Assembly: GCF_050433385.1 (NCBI RefSeq)
Contig: NZ_JBNPXI010000016.1
Location: 1-64,000 of the forward strand
Direction: 5' to 3'
Length of the DNA: 64,000 nt
Origin: Brassicibacter mesophilus
GTDB lineage: Bacteria; Bacillota; Clostridia; Tissierellales; Proteiniboraceae
The translations under genes and the position numbers were made by a program. Shown here piece after piece: positions 17,909 to 26,952 of this stretch. Each line of letters begins with the position of its first letter. Position 1 is the stretch's first letter. Under the pieces are notes generated by a model, which saw nothing but the letters and a program-made list of their open reading frames with translations, was not told the DNA's origin and did no database searches.

Positions 17909-18979
17909 TTACTTCCCTGCTTTTACTTCTGGGAACCAGTGTCTAGTTCTATTTGCAATTTTCACAAGTGTTAACATCAATGGCACTTCAACTAATACAC
18001 CAACTACTGTTGCTAAAGCTGCTCCTGATTGAAGTCCATATAACGATATTGCAACTGCAACTGCCAATTCAAAGAAATTACTTGCTCCTATCATAGAGGC
18101 TGGTGCAGCAATATTATGAGGAAGCTTCCAAACTTTAGCCCATCCATACGCTATTATAAAGATAAAGAATGTTTGTATTATAAGAGGTATTGCAATTAGT
18201 GCAATATGAAGCGGGTTGTTCAATATTACTTCTCCTTGAAATGAAAATATTATAACTAAAGTTAGTAATAACCCTATTATTGTTACATTACTAAATTTCT
18301 TTAAAAATTCATTTTCAAAGTAATCTAATCCTTTGCTTTTAATGATATATTTTCTTGAAAAATATCCACCTGCTAATGGAATAACAACAAATAATACAAC
18401 TGATAAGAATAGTGTATCATAAGGCACTGCAACATTACTTACTCCTAGTAGGAAAGCTACTATTGGTGTGAAAGCAAGCAATAAAATAAGATCATTTACC
18501 GCAACTTGAACTAAAGTATATGCTGGATCACCTTTTGTTAAATGACTCCATACAAAAACCATAGCTGTACATGGAGCTGCCCCTAATAATACTGCACCTG
18601 CTAAATATTCTGATGCTAGGTTTGCTGATATCAGAGATTTAAATACTACCTTCAAGAAAAATGCTGCTATAATGTACATAGTAAAAGGTTTAATTAACCA
18701 GTTTGTAACACATGTCACCGTTAATCCCTTTGGCTTTTTTGTAGCTTCTACAATGCTCGAAAAATCTATCTTTATCATCATTGGATAAATCATAAGCCAA
18801 ATAAGTATAGCAACTGGGATTGAAACCTTAGCATATTCAAATTTGCTTAATGTCTGCGGTACTATAGGAATAAGCTGCCCTATTCCAACTCCAACTACTA
18901 TGCATAATGCGACCCATACAGTCAGATACCTTCCAAAAAAGTCTAAACCTTCACTTTGTTTTTGTTGTTTTTCTGACAT
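17909..18979 (-). CDS. acr3: arsenite efflux transporter Acr3
   Basis: 356 aa, ten membrane segments, bile/arsenite/riboflavin transporter fold. Acr3-specific stretches: KPKGLTVTCVTNWLIKPF near 80, GAAPCTAMVFVWSHL near 133 (the essential Cys) and MIGASNFFELAVAVAI near 294. Exports arsenite using the membrane potential. Lies 14 bases after arsR and 13 before arsC. Confidence 0.95.
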   Translation of the reverse strand: MSEKQQKQSEGLDFFGRYLTVWVALCIVVGVGIGQLIPIVPQTLSKFEYAKVSIPVAILIWLMIYPMMIKIDFSSIVEATKKPKGLTVTCVTNWLIKPFTMYIIAAFFLKVVFKSLISANLASEYLAGAVLLGAAPCTAMVFVWSHLTKGDPAYTLVQVAVNDLILLLAFTPIVAFLLGVSNVAVPYDTLFLSVVLFVVIPLAGGYFSRKYIIKSKGLDYFENEFLKKFSNVTIIGLLLTLVIIFSFQGEVILNNPLHIALIAIPLIIQTFFIFIIAYGWAKVWKLPHNIAAPASMIGASNFFELAVAVAISLYGLQSGAALATVVGVLVEVPLMLTLVKIANRTRHWFPEVKAGK

Positions 18980-18993
18980 ATTAGACCTCCTTT

Positions 18994-19311
18994 TTACTCT
19001 TCAAAATTACAACAGCTATTTACTGTTTTGCATATACAGTCCTCTTTGAAGCTTGTTAAGTGTTTTATAAAATCACACAGTTCATCTACTTTTGTTTTAT
19101 TAATAGAATATACCATCCATTTTCCTTTTTTATTTCCATCTACTAAACCTGCATGCTGCAAGACCTTCATATGATGTGATATTGTGGGCTGAGTCAATTC
19201 CAAGCCATCCATTATGTCACATGCACACATTTCTCCACATGAAAGCATTTCAAGTATAAGCATCCTATTTTTATCAGATAATGCCTTAAATATTTCTACT
19301 TTTTCATCCAA
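18994..19311 (-). CDS. arsR: ArsR/SmtB-family arsenic-responsive repressor
   Basis: About 105 aa winged-helix repressor. The metal-binding CACD sits in the helix-3 region (GEMCACDIMDGL), followed by the recognition helix TQPTISHHMKVLQHAGLV and a CICKTVNSCC tail that could add thiol ligands. I favour the TTG at 19311 (AGAGGTG 6-9 bases upstream); GTG at 19320 overlaps that site. It should repress its own operon through the dyads at 19326-19363. Confidence 0.9.
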   Translation of the reverse strand: MDEKVEIFKALSDKNRMLILEMLSCGEMCACDIMDGLELTQPTISHHMKVLQHAGLVDGNKKGKWMVYSINKTKVDELCDFIKHLTSFKEDCICKTVNSCCNFEE

Positions 19312-19325
19312 TTTTTTCACCTCTC

Positions 19326-19386
19326 ATATATCGATACATTTCTATGTGTCTATATTTAGGATACTAGCTTTTTTTGTGACTGTCAA
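19326..19386 (-). promoter_or_regulatory. sigma-A promoter and operator region of arsR-acr3-arsC
   Basis: Minus strand: -35 TTGACA (19381-19386), 17-base spacer, -10 TATCCT (19358-19363). Between the -10 and arsR lie AT-rich dyads including ATATCGATA-like repeats at about 19326-19352, similar to those before the small redox gene, and suited to ArsR binding. Confidence 0.7.
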
Positions 19387-19489
19387 TATGTTTTAAGAAT
19401 ATAAATATTAATACATTTTGTTATATTTTAATATCAAAATTTAAATTGAATAGATCTTCTCTATTTATAATTAATATACTCTAGAAAAC

Positions 19490-19531
19490 TAAAAAAAGTA
19501 AGTCCTACTCTATAAAATAGAAGTCCTTACT
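19490..19531 (-). terminator. terminator after the small redox protein gene
   Basis: Imperfect stem AGTAAG...CTTACT with inner pairing, followed on the minus strand by TTTTTTT. Lies 20 bases past the stop of the 19551 gene. Confidence 0.8.
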
Positions 19532-19550
19532 CCTTTTATCAAATATATTG

Positions 19551-19781
19551 CTAGACTAAGTATTGTTTTATCTCATCAGAACTTGGAACTCTTCCCATTA
19601 TTTTGACTTGTTCATCTACTACTAATGCTGGAGTTTTCATTACCCCATATTTCATTATACTTGGTATATCTTCTACCTTTTCAACAGTTGCTTCAATGCC
19701 TAGTTGCTTAACCGCTTCTTTTGTGTTGCTTTCTAACTTTTTGCAATTTGCACATCCAGTACCTAAAACTTTAATGTTCAT
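19551..19781 (-). CDS. small thioredoxin-like redox protein (TM0996/MTH895 family)
   Basis: 76 aa. VLGTGCANCKKLE has the CxxC active site (Cys-Ala-Asn-Cys) and VMKTPALVVDE the cis-Pro loop of the small glutaredoxin-like redox family often found with arsenic genes and DUF318 permeases. Start ATG 19781 has GGAGG 6 bases upstream; the ATG at 19787 is too close. It has its own TTGACA promoter and ArsR-like operator, so it likely serves arsenate reduction or metal thiol handling. Confidence 0.88.
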   Translation of the reverse strand: MNIKVLGTGCANCKKLESNTKEAVKQLGIEATVEKVEDIPSIMKYGVMKTPALVVDEQVKIMGRVPSSDEIKQYLV

Positions 19782-19838
19782 AAACATACCTCCTAACTCT
19801 AATAATTAACAGCTGTAGATATATTATACTTGATATCG

Positions 19839-19911
19839 ATATATGCTTATATAGCTATATCGATATATATTGATATAGCTATATAATATTCTTTTATAAT
19901 ACAACTGTCAA
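19839..19911 (-). promoter_or_regulatory. promoter with large ArsR-type operator before the redox gene
   Basis: Minus strand -35 TTGACA (19906-19911), 17 bases, -10 TATTAT (19883-19888). Directly downstream, a perfect 11-bp inverted repeat ATAGCTATATC / GATATAGCTAT (19851-19861 and 19872-19882), and a 22-base stretch at 19839-19860 matching 20 of 22 bases of 20752-20773 before the second arsR. Confidence 0.75.
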
Positions 19912-19995
19912 TACAAAAAAATCTTAAGATTTTAACTTACAGAAAGCTTAAGATAGCCTCTATAGTTTCATCAACGTATTTATTTAATGTTAATT

Positions 19996-20457
19996 TTAAT
20001 CTATGATTAAAATATCATCAAATATAGCATTGTCTTGGATATGTAGTTCTCTATAAAAGTTATGAACTTTTGCAATATATTTAGAGTCATTTATCATAAA
20101 GTAGTCTGTTGCTTGTGTGTCATCATTTAATAAATAAATTTCCTCAGTAAATAGTACTTTATCATTTACAAAGAATTCAATTTCGAGAACTTTTTTGTCA
20201 AGACTATTATTTATATCTTTTTTTTGATTTTCTAAAATAGAATCAGGTTCTAAGTTCGTCTTATAGTGTTTGAGTTTTTCTTGATCAGTAATTGAAATAT
20301 TATTTGTACTTGTTTTGATAACAATCTTATCAACATTATCATATTCATTCATTATTTTTACAATTCTATCGACCCTGTTCGATCTGACTATTGAAAAAAA
20401 TGCAACTAAAATACATATTAATGAAATAAATATTGTTATATATTCTTTTTTTCTCAT
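19996..20457 (-). CDS. hypothetical membrane-anchored protein
   Basis: 153 aa with one N-terminal membrane helix (about residues 7-25) and a hydrophilic, Asp/Asn/Lys-rich outside domain; contains YDNVDKIVIKTSTNNISI and ends in FDDILIID. No family recognised. It lies between the two arsenic loci but has no clear ribosome binding site, and only AT-rich sequence upstream, so a link to metals is not supported. Confidence 0.6.
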   Translation of the reverse strand: MRKKEYITIFISLICILVAFFSIVRSNRVDRIVKIMNEYDNVDKIVIKTSTNNISITDQEKLKHYKTNLEPDSILENQKKDINNSLDKKVLEIEFFVNDKVLFTEEIYLLNDDTQATDYFMINDSKYIAKVHNFYRELHIQDNAIFDDILIID

Positions 20458-20720
20458 TTAATATGCTCACCTCTCACTATTCTACGTTTTTTCTAACATT
20501 CACCATGGGTGTATTTCATCTTCAAGTAAATATTCATCTTTTACAGTGGTATTTATAATATAGAATTACTTTAGCTATTGTTAATGAAATATAAAGCTAA
20601 TCTTTATTATTATGAATATTATACTATGTAATCCATTTACTGTTAAGCTATATTATTTTTCACAAAATTACAATTTGGAATTTTCAAGATTATTTTGATT
20701 ATTTCTTTTAATAAAACATA

Positions 20721-20773
20721 TTGACATATAAATATAATAGTTATATTATTAATATATGCTTATGTAGTTATAT
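20721..20773 (+). promoter_or_regulatory. sigma-A promoter and ArsR operator of the ArsR-permease-CobW cassette
   Basis: TTGACA (20721-20726), 17 bases, TATTAT (20744-20749); the 22-base operator-like stretch 20752-20773 begins just after the -10 box, covering the start site. The rest of the 396-base gap 20458-20853 shows no gene. Confidence 0.78.
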
Positions 20774-20853
20774 GTTCATGTGTTGTTGAACTTCCTCATG
20801 CCTGCTTTATTACTTATTTATCAGTAACCATCAATTTAGAAAGGAGTGATTTA

Positions 20854-21195
20854 ATGAACGAATTAACAAATTTATTTAAAGTATTATCAGACGAAACTCG
20901 CCTAAGGATTATTATGCTTCTTGCCAACAAAGAGTTATGTGTCTGTGAGATATGCGGAATAACAGGTTTATCTCAACCAAATGTTTCTAAACATCTTTCG
21001 AAATTACGAGACATAGGTTTGGTTAAGGATGAAAGAAAAGGTCAGTTTATATCATATTACCTAGATTCAGATGATATGCTTTTTAAAAAAATTATACAGA
21101 GTATATCGGATAATATAGAAAAATACCCGGTCCTAAAAGGTGATCTTGAAAAAATTGTTGATGCAAATAAATACCTATCTCTGTGTAAAAAATAA
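20854..21195 (+). CDS. ArsR/SmtB-family repressor
   Basis: 113 aa. NKELCVCEICG is the ELCVCD-like metal site at helix 3, SQPNVSKHLSKLRDIGLV the recognition helix. Strong AAAGGAG site before ATG 20854. It heads a plus-strand set with the permease and CobW genes; the similar operator before the minus-strand redox gene suggests a shared regulon. The inducer is probably As(III)/Sb(III) or an organoarsenical, judged from Cys pair and context. Confidence 0.9.
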   Translation: MNELTNLFKVLSDETRLRIIMLLANKELCVCEICGITGLSQPNVSKHLSKLRDIGLVKDERKGQFISYYLDSDDMLFKKIIQSISDNIEKYPVLKGDLEKIVDANKYLSLCKK

Positions 21196-21255
21196 TAAGT
21201 AAGAAGACAATTAGGAATTGTCTATGCTTTCCATAAAAAAAAGAAGGTGAAATTT

Positions 21256-22272
21256 ATGAATATATTATCTTTAATTTTTAACGGTCTTAACGATATACTA
21301 TTAAAAATGACTTGGTTATATGAGTTAGTAAGACTATTAGTAGAAAATCTATTTGGTTTATCTATTAAAAGTAAGCTTGGGGGAAGTATACATTTTTTTA
21401 TATATGATACAATAAAGATTTTTATACTTTTATCAGTACTTATCTTTATCATTTCATATATTCAAAGCTATTTTCCTCCCGAAAAAACAAAGAAGATTCT
21501 TGGCAGATTTAATGGAATAAAAGGAAATATATTTGGAGCCTTATTGGGCACTGTCACACCATTTTGTAGTTGTTCTAGTATTCCTATATTTATTGGATTT
21601 ACATCTGCAGGACTTCCACTAGGTGTTACTTTTTCTTTCTTGATATCCTCACCATTGGTAGATCTAGCATCTTTGTTAATTTTAATGTCGTTCTTTGGAG
21701 CTAAAATTGCTATAGCCTATGTAGTTGTAGGATTAATAATAGCAGTCTTAGGAGGAACTATTATTGATAAGTTAAAGTTACAGAAATATGTTGAAGGATA
21801 TGTATGGGGAATAGAAAATGTTGATGCTGAAGTTGATGAGATGACTAGAGAGCAGAGAATCTCTTATGCTAGAAGCCAAGTTAATGATATAATCCGTAAA
21901 GTATGGCTATATATATTGATTGGAGTGGGTATTGGAGCTGCGATTCATAACTGGATCCCTCAATCAATTATAGAAACAGTAGTTGGAGATAATAATCCTT
22001 TCGCTGTTCTTTTAGCTACAATAGTTGGTATACCGATGTATGCGGATATATTTGGAACTATACCTATAGCTGAAGCTTTATTTGGAAAAGGAGTTGGAGT
22101 TGGTACAGTCTTATCATTTATGATGGCAGTAACTGCACTTTCACTCCCTTCTATGATTATGTTAAGTAAAGTAGTAAAACCTAAATTATTGGGTATTTTT
22201 ATAACTATAGTAGCTTTAGGAATAATTATCGTTGGTTATCTATTTAATGCATTTTCATATATCTTTATTTAA
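21256..22272 (+). CDS. DUF318/ArsP-type permease
   Basis: About 338 aa, eight or so membrane segments. The hallmark TPFCSCSSIPIF (two Cys) near residue 105, followed by GLPLGVTFSFLISSPLVD, is the DUF318 (UPF0718/YraQ) motif shared with ArsP, an exporter of trivalent organoarsenicals. ATG at 21256 (GAAGGTG 7 bases upstream) is preferred to GTG 21247. Translationally close to the CobW gene (17-base gap). Arsenical export is inferred, not shown. Confidence 0.85.
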   Translation: MNILSLIFNGLNDILLKMTWLYELVRLLVENLFGLSIKSKLGGSIHFFIYDTIKIFILLSVLIFIISYIQSYFPPEKTKKILGRFNGIKGNIFGALLGTVTPFCSCSSIPIFIGFTSAGLPLGVTFSFLISSPLVDLASLLILMSFFGAKIAIAYVVVGLIIAVLGGTIIDKLKLQKYVEGYVWGIENVDAEVDEMTREQRISYARSQVNDIIRKVWLYILIGVGIGAAIHNWIPQSIIETVVGDNNPFAVLLATIVGIPMYADIFGTIPIAEALFGKGVGVGTVLSFMMAVTALSLPSMIMLSKVVKPKLLGIFITIVALGIIIVGYLFNAFSYIFI

Positions 22273-22289
22273 ATACAAGGAGTGATAAT

Positions 22290-23222
22290 ATGAGTCAAAA
22301 AACAAACTTATATCTACTTACAGGTTTTCTTGGAGCTGGAAAGACTACCTTTTTAACTAATATACTAGATGATCTGTCTAGAAAAAAAGTCGGAGTCATA
22401 ATGAACGAATTCGGTAAAATTGGTATAGATGGAACTATTATAAAAAAAGAAGGTATGGAGCTTGTTGAAATAAATAGGGGCTCAATATTCTGCTCATGCT
22501 TAAAACTGTCATTTGTTCAAGCAATGATAGAAATGGCAGATCAAAATTTAAACTATCTTTTTGTTGAAAGTTCTGGACTTGCTGACCCTTCAAACATCGG
22601 AGAAGTATTAGCTGGTGTGGAATCTGTAAAAGGTAAAATATATGAATATAAAGGTGCAATATGTATAATAGACGGAGTTAACTTCCTTGACCAAATAGAA
22701 GATTTAGAAACTGTTGAAAGACAATTAAAGCATTGCCATCTAGCAGTTATAAGCAAGGTTGATTTAATTGATCAAGATACATTAGCTAAAATAATCGAGA
22801 AAATCAAAAGCATTAATAATAAGGTTGATATTCAAACATCAGTATTTGGGAAGCTTGACTATAATTTTTTAGAAGAAGACCTTATGAAAAACCAATGGAT
22901 AGAATCTGAAGATACAACAAACACTCCAGAAAATAAGCCTAAAACTCTAAGTCTTACATTTGAGGGAGAAGTAACCAAAGAACAATTAACTAGGTTTTTA
23001 GACATTATCAAGGAAGATAGCTATAGAATAAAAGGCTTCTTTAAGCTTGATGATGGATGGAATCAAGTAGATGTAGTTAATAAGAGGATAGATTACAAGC
23101 CTTCAGATAATAGTGAGACAAATTCACAAATTGTTATAATATCTAAAATAGGACCACAGATTATAAGGAAAATAGTAAGCTCATGGGATGAATTTGTTGG
23201 GAAAGAAATGAAGTTAAGATAA
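22290..23222 (+). CDS. CobW/COG0523 metallochaperone GTPase
   Basis: 310 aa. Walker A GFLGAGKTTF near residue 11, Switch region with FCSCLK (the family normally has CxCC; here Cys-Ser-Cys), Walker B FVESSGLADP near 90, NKxD-like SKVD near 152 and a C-terminal CobW_C domain (about 220-300). GTP-driven metal delivery protein. Linkage with an ArsR and a DUF318 permease points to a metal or metalloid stress role. The altered Cys motif may change metal choice. Confidence 0.87.
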   Translation: MSQKTNLYLLTGFLGAGKTTFLTNILDDLSRKKVGVIMNEFGKIGIDGTIIKKEGMELVEINRGSIFCSCLKLSFVQAMIEMADQNLNYLFVESSGLADPSNIGEVLAGVESVKGKIYEYKGAICIIDGVNFLDQIEDLETVERQLKHCHLAVISKVDLIDQDTLAKIIEKIKSINNKVDIQTSVFGKLDYNFLEEDLMKNQWIESEDTTNTPENKPKTLSLTFEGEVTKEQLTRFLDIIKEDSYRIKGFFKLDDGWNQVDVVNKRIDYKPSDNSETNSQIVIISKIGPQIIRKIVSSWDEFVGKEMKLR

Positions 23223-23268
23223 AGATAAACCTCTAAAATAGATAATGAAAATAATCTAAACTCTCGCG

Positions 23269-23330
23269 AAAAAAATGCTCTTCTCTGGAAAAATCTAAGT
23301 AAGATTAAATCCAGAAAGGAGCATTTTTTT
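23269..23330. terminator. bidirectional terminator between cobW-like and purD genes
   Basis: AAAAAAATGCTC / GAGCATTTTTTT outer stem with an inner TCTGGA / TCCAGA stem; T runs on both strands, located between convergent genes. Confidence 0.88.
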
Positions 23331-23377
23331 ATACTATTCAAGCTATTATCCTAAAAAGCAAGCACCTTCCCCTCTTG

Positions 23378-24631
23378 CTAATTTGCAATGTCTTTTCTAT
23401 AGTGCATTCCATCAAAGTTTATTTTTCCTATATTTCTATACGCTTTTCTTCTTGCTTCATCTATTGTATCTGCTAATGCAGTTACTGTTAAAACTCTTCC
23501 GCCATTTGTAAGTACTTTATCTTCTATTCTTTTAGTTCCTGCATGAAAAACCATTACATCTTTATCAACATTTTCAAGTCCAGTTATAACTTTGTTTTTT
23601 TCATAACTTTCAGGGTATCCACCTGACGCAGCTACAACACATACGCATTTTTTGTCTAACCATTTCAAATCACTTGACTCTAAAGTTCCATCAATAGTTT
23701 TTTCAAAAATATCAACTATATCACTTTCTAGTCTAGGAAGCACAACCTCAGTCTCAGGATCTCCCATTCTAACATTAAATTCTATAACCTTAGGCCCATT
23801 AACAGTAATCATCAGCCCGATAAACAGCACCCCTCTAAAATCTATACTTTCTCCATCAAATCCATATATGATTCTATCTAATATATCTGCTTTTATTCGT
23901 TTTTCTAGCTCTTCAGTAAAAATAGTATTAGGTGAAAAGCATCCCATACCGCCCGTGTTAAGGCCATTATCTCCATCAAATACTCTCTTATAATCTCTGG
24001 CACTTTCCATTGGTATTATCTTGTTTCCATTTACAAAACATAATAGTGATGCTTCAGTTCCATATAAAAACTCTTCAATAACTATTTCATTTCCGGATTC
24101 TCCGAACTTCTTATTCTCAAGCATGCTATTGATTGTATCCTTTGCTTCCTGTTCATTTTGACATATCACTACACCTTTTCCTGCTGCTAATCCATCAGCT
24201 TTAATTACCAGTGGGTAATTGAACTCACTTAATCCTTCTAATGCTTGTTTTGTACTTGTAAAACTTCTAAATTTTGCTGTAGGAATGTCATACTTGTCCA
24301 TAAATTCTTTTGAATATCTTTTACTACCTTCAAGCATAGCTGCTTTCTTGCATGGACCGAAAACTTTTAATCCGTTTTCAAGAAATTTGTCAACTATTCC
24401 ATGTACTAGAGGAACTTCTGGTCCAACTACAGTAAGCTCTATTTTTTCTTTTAATGCAAAACTAACAAGAGTTTCTATATCATCATCTTTTATGTTTATA
24501 CATTCTGCTACCTGCTGTATTCCTGCATTACCTGGTGCACAATATATTTTTGATACTCTTTTACTCTGAGCTATTTTCCATACAATAGCATGCTCTCTGG
24601 CTCCACTACCTATGATAAGAACTTTCATCAT
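23378..24631 (-). CDS. purD: phosphoribosylamine-glycine ligase
   Basis: 417 aa ATP-grasp enzyme: VLIIGSGAREHAI at the start, GPEVPLVHGI near 75, DGLAAGKGVVIC near 147, MGCFSPNTIFTEE near 230 and EFNVRMGDPETEVVLPRLESD near 288. Adds glycine to 5-phosphoribosylamine, purine step 2. Last gene of purL-E-C-F-M-N-H-D. Two adjacent ATGs (24631, 24628); AGGGG lies just upstream. Ends before a strong terminator. Confidence 0.97.
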   Translation of the reverse strand: MMKVLIIGSGAREHAIVWKIAQSKRVSKIYCAPGNAGIQQVAECINIKDDDIETLVSFALKEKIELTVVGPEVPLVHGIVDKFLENGLKVFGPCKKAAMLEGSKRYSKEFMDKYDIPTAKFRSFTSTKQALEGLSEFNYPLVIKADGLAAGKGVVICQNEQEAKDTINSMLENKKFGESGNEIVIEEFLYGTEASLLCFVNGNKIIPMESARDYKRVFDGDNGLNTGGMGCFSPNTIFTEELEKRIKADILDRIIYGFDGESIDFRGVLFIGLMITVNGPKVIEFNVRMGDPETEVVLPRLESDIVDIFEKTIDGTLESSDLKWLDKKCVCVVAASGGYPESYEKNKVITGLENVDKDVMVFHAGTKRIEDKVLTNGGRVLTVTALADTIDEARRKAYRNIGKINFDGMHYRKDIAN

Positions 24632-24723
24632 ATCATCCCCTTTAGAATTTAGATTTGAAGTTCATTTGTAGATGCGTGTCATTTCCCGAGAAATTTAGTG
24701 TTTAAAGATGTCGATTGAATAAC

Positions 24724-26256
24724 TTAATGCTTAAAATGTCTTATCCCTGTAAACACCATTGCAATACCGTACTTGTCAGCAGCTTCTATTGATTCTTCGT
24801 CTCTTATAGAGCCACCTGGTTGAATAATTGCAGTAATTCCAGCCTTAGCCGCTTCTTCTACACAATCAGGAAATGGAAAATATGCATCTGATGCCATTAC
24901 ACTTCCATTTACGCTATTTCCACCTTGCTTCAAAGCATTTTCAAGCGCCCATATTCTACTTACCTGACCTGGTCCCACTGCTACTGTTCCACTATTTTTA
25001 GCAAGTACTATTGCATTAGATTTTGTGTTTTTAACAACCTTCCAAGCAAATAATAAATCATTGATTTCATCTTCTGTAGGCTTTCTTTTTGTTACAACTT
25101 TAAACTCTCCGTTTAAGAGCTTAGTGTCTCTATCCTGAACTAAAATTCCGCCTAAAACCTTCCTCATGTCATAGCTTATATAATCATTTTTAGTTATATC
25201 AGAAAGTTTTAATACTCTTATGTTTTTCTTTGAGCCTAATATTTCTATGGCTTTATCTGTGTACGAAGGAGCTACAACTACTTCTATGAATATAGCGTTT
25301 ATCAGCTTTGCAGTATTCTCATCTATTTGTCTGTTTGCAACTACTATTCCTCCATATATAGAGATATTATCTGCTTCATATGCTTTAATAAATGCCTCTT
25401 CTATAGTATCTGCACTTCCTACTCCACATGGATTGCCATGCTTTACTGCTACAACTGTTGGCTCTTCAAATTCCTTTAATATTTCCAAAGCCCCATTTGT
25501 ATCTCCGATATTATTGTATGAAAGTTCCTTTCCATGAAGCTGTATAGCATCACAAAGAGTCCCGTTTATATCTTTAATTTCTGTATAAAATGCCGCTTTT
25601 TGATGAGGATTTTCTCCATATCTCAAATCTTGTTTTTTTTCAAAAGTTATAGTTATTGCATCAGGAAGCTCTATTTTAGCTTTTTTATTAAAGTAATCCG
25701 AAATCAATGCATCATAGCTACTTGTATGCTGAAATACTTTTGCTGCAAGATATTCTTTTGTCTTTTCTGTAACTTCACCCCTATGCTCTAACTCATTTAA
25801 GACAGTATCATAATCACTAGGATCAACTATAACTGAAACAAATTTATAATTCTTTGCTGCTGCTCTTAGCATTGAAGGACCACCAATATCTATGTTTTCG
25901 ATTATTTCTTCGTGAGTTACACCTTTTTTTAAAATTGTCTGCTTAAAAGGATATAGATTGTTAACTACAATATCTATAGGCTGAATATTAAGCTCATTCA
26001 TCATGCTTGTATGTTCTTTATTATCTCTAAGAGCTAATAGTCCACCATGGATTCTAGGATGTAGTGTCTTTACTCTTCCGTCAAAACATTCTGGAAATCC
26101 AGTAATATCTGAAACGTCGATAACATCAATACCTTCTTCATTGAGTTTCTTGGATGTACCTCCTGTTGATATGATTTCCCATCCTAAGCTTACTAGTTTT
26201 TTTGTAAATTCAACGATTCCTGTTTTGTCATAAACACTTATTAATGCTCTTTTCAT
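24724..26256 (-). CDS. purH: bifunctional AICAR transformylase / IMP cyclohydrolase
   Basis: 510 aa. MGS-like cyclohydrolase domain (1-150: ALISVYDKTGIVEF, STGGTSKKL, RVKTLHPRIHGGLL) and AICARFT domain (about 150-510: DLRYGENPHQKAAFY, VAVKHGNPCGVG, SDAYFPFPDCVEEA). Catalyses the last two steps to IMP. Follows purN by 63 bases. Confidence 0.97.
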   Translation of the reverse strand: MKRALISVYDKTGIVEFTKKLVSLGWEIISTGGTSKKLNEEGIDVIDVSDITGFPECFDGRVKTLHPRIHGGLLALRDNKEHTSMMNELNIQPIDIVVNNLYPFKQTILKKGVTHEEIIENIDIGGPSMLRAAAKNYKFVSVIVDPSDYDTVLNELEHRGEVTEKTKEYLAAKVFQHTSSYDALISDYFNKKAKIELPDAITITFEKKQDLRYGENPHQKAAFYTEIKDINGTLCDAIQLHGKELSYNNIGDTNGALEILKEFEEPTVVAVKHGNPCGVGSADTIEEAFIKAYEADNISIYGGIVVANRQIDENTAKLINAIFIEVVVAPSYTDKAIEILGSKKNIRVLKLSDITKNDYISYDMRKVLGGILVQDRDTKLLNGEFKVVTKRKPTEDEINDLLFAWKVVKNTKSNAIVLAKNSGTVAVGPGQVSRIWALENALKQGGNSVNGSVMASDAYFPFPDCVEEAAKAGITAIIQPGGSIRDEESIEAADKYGIAMVFTGIRHFKH

Positions 26257-26319
26257 CTATAACACTCCCTACCTAATTTTCTCAAACTCTTCATGGCATG
26301 ATTATGCTTTTGAACTTAA

Positions 26320-26952
26320 TTAACTAAATCTATTGATTAAAACATTTCTTCCTTCAACATTAAGTCTACCTTCACAAAACAATTTAACTGCTTCAGTCAA
26401 AGCTTTATGCTCTATATCCAATACCCTTTTCTGTAAAGATTCTACAGTATCATTATCATTAACTACAGCAGTGTATTGAAGTATTATAGGCCCACTATCT
26501 GTTTCATAGTCAACAAAATGAACTGTAGCGCCTGTAATCTTCACCCCATATTCAAGCACTGCTTTATGAACCTTTTCTCCATAGAATCCTTTGCCACAAA
26601 AACTTGGTATCAAAGAAGGGTGGATGTTAATTATTCTGTTTCTGAATTTATTTATTAGTTCTTCACTTAATATCTTTAAATACCCTGCTAAAACAACTAG
26701 CTCTACATTGTGTTCATCTAGTATCCTTATTATTTCTCTATCATAATCAATATCATTTTCAAATTTTTTTCTATCTATATAAACTGATGGTATTCCTTTG
26801 TTTTTAGCACGTTCTAAACCGTAAGCATTTTTTCTATTAGCTATGACTACAGTTATTTCTCCTCTAATATTTCCATTATCTATATTATCAATCAGTGCTT
26901 GTAAATTTGTTCCTCCACCAGATACTAATACACCAATTTTTACTTGTGACAT
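26320..26952 (-). CDS. purN: phosphoribosylglycinamide formyltransferase
   Basis: 210 aa. GVLVSGGGTNLQAL near 8, NIHPSLIPSFCGKGFYG near 107 (catalytic His), GATVHFVDYETDSGPI near 139 (catalytic Asp): formyl-THF-dependent GAR transformylase. Its start overlaps the purM stop by 13 bases, so translation is coupled. Confidence 0.96.
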   Translation of the reverse strand: MSQVKIGVLVSGGGTNLQALIDNIDNGNIRGEITVVIANRKNAYGLERAKNKGIPSVYIDRKKFENDIDYDREIIRILDEHNVELVVLAGYLKILSEELINKFRNRIINIHPSLIPSFCGKGFYGEKVHKAVLEYGVKITGATVHFVDYETDSGPIILQYTAVVNDNDTVESLQKRVLDIEHKALTEAVKLFCEGRLNVEGRNVLINRFS

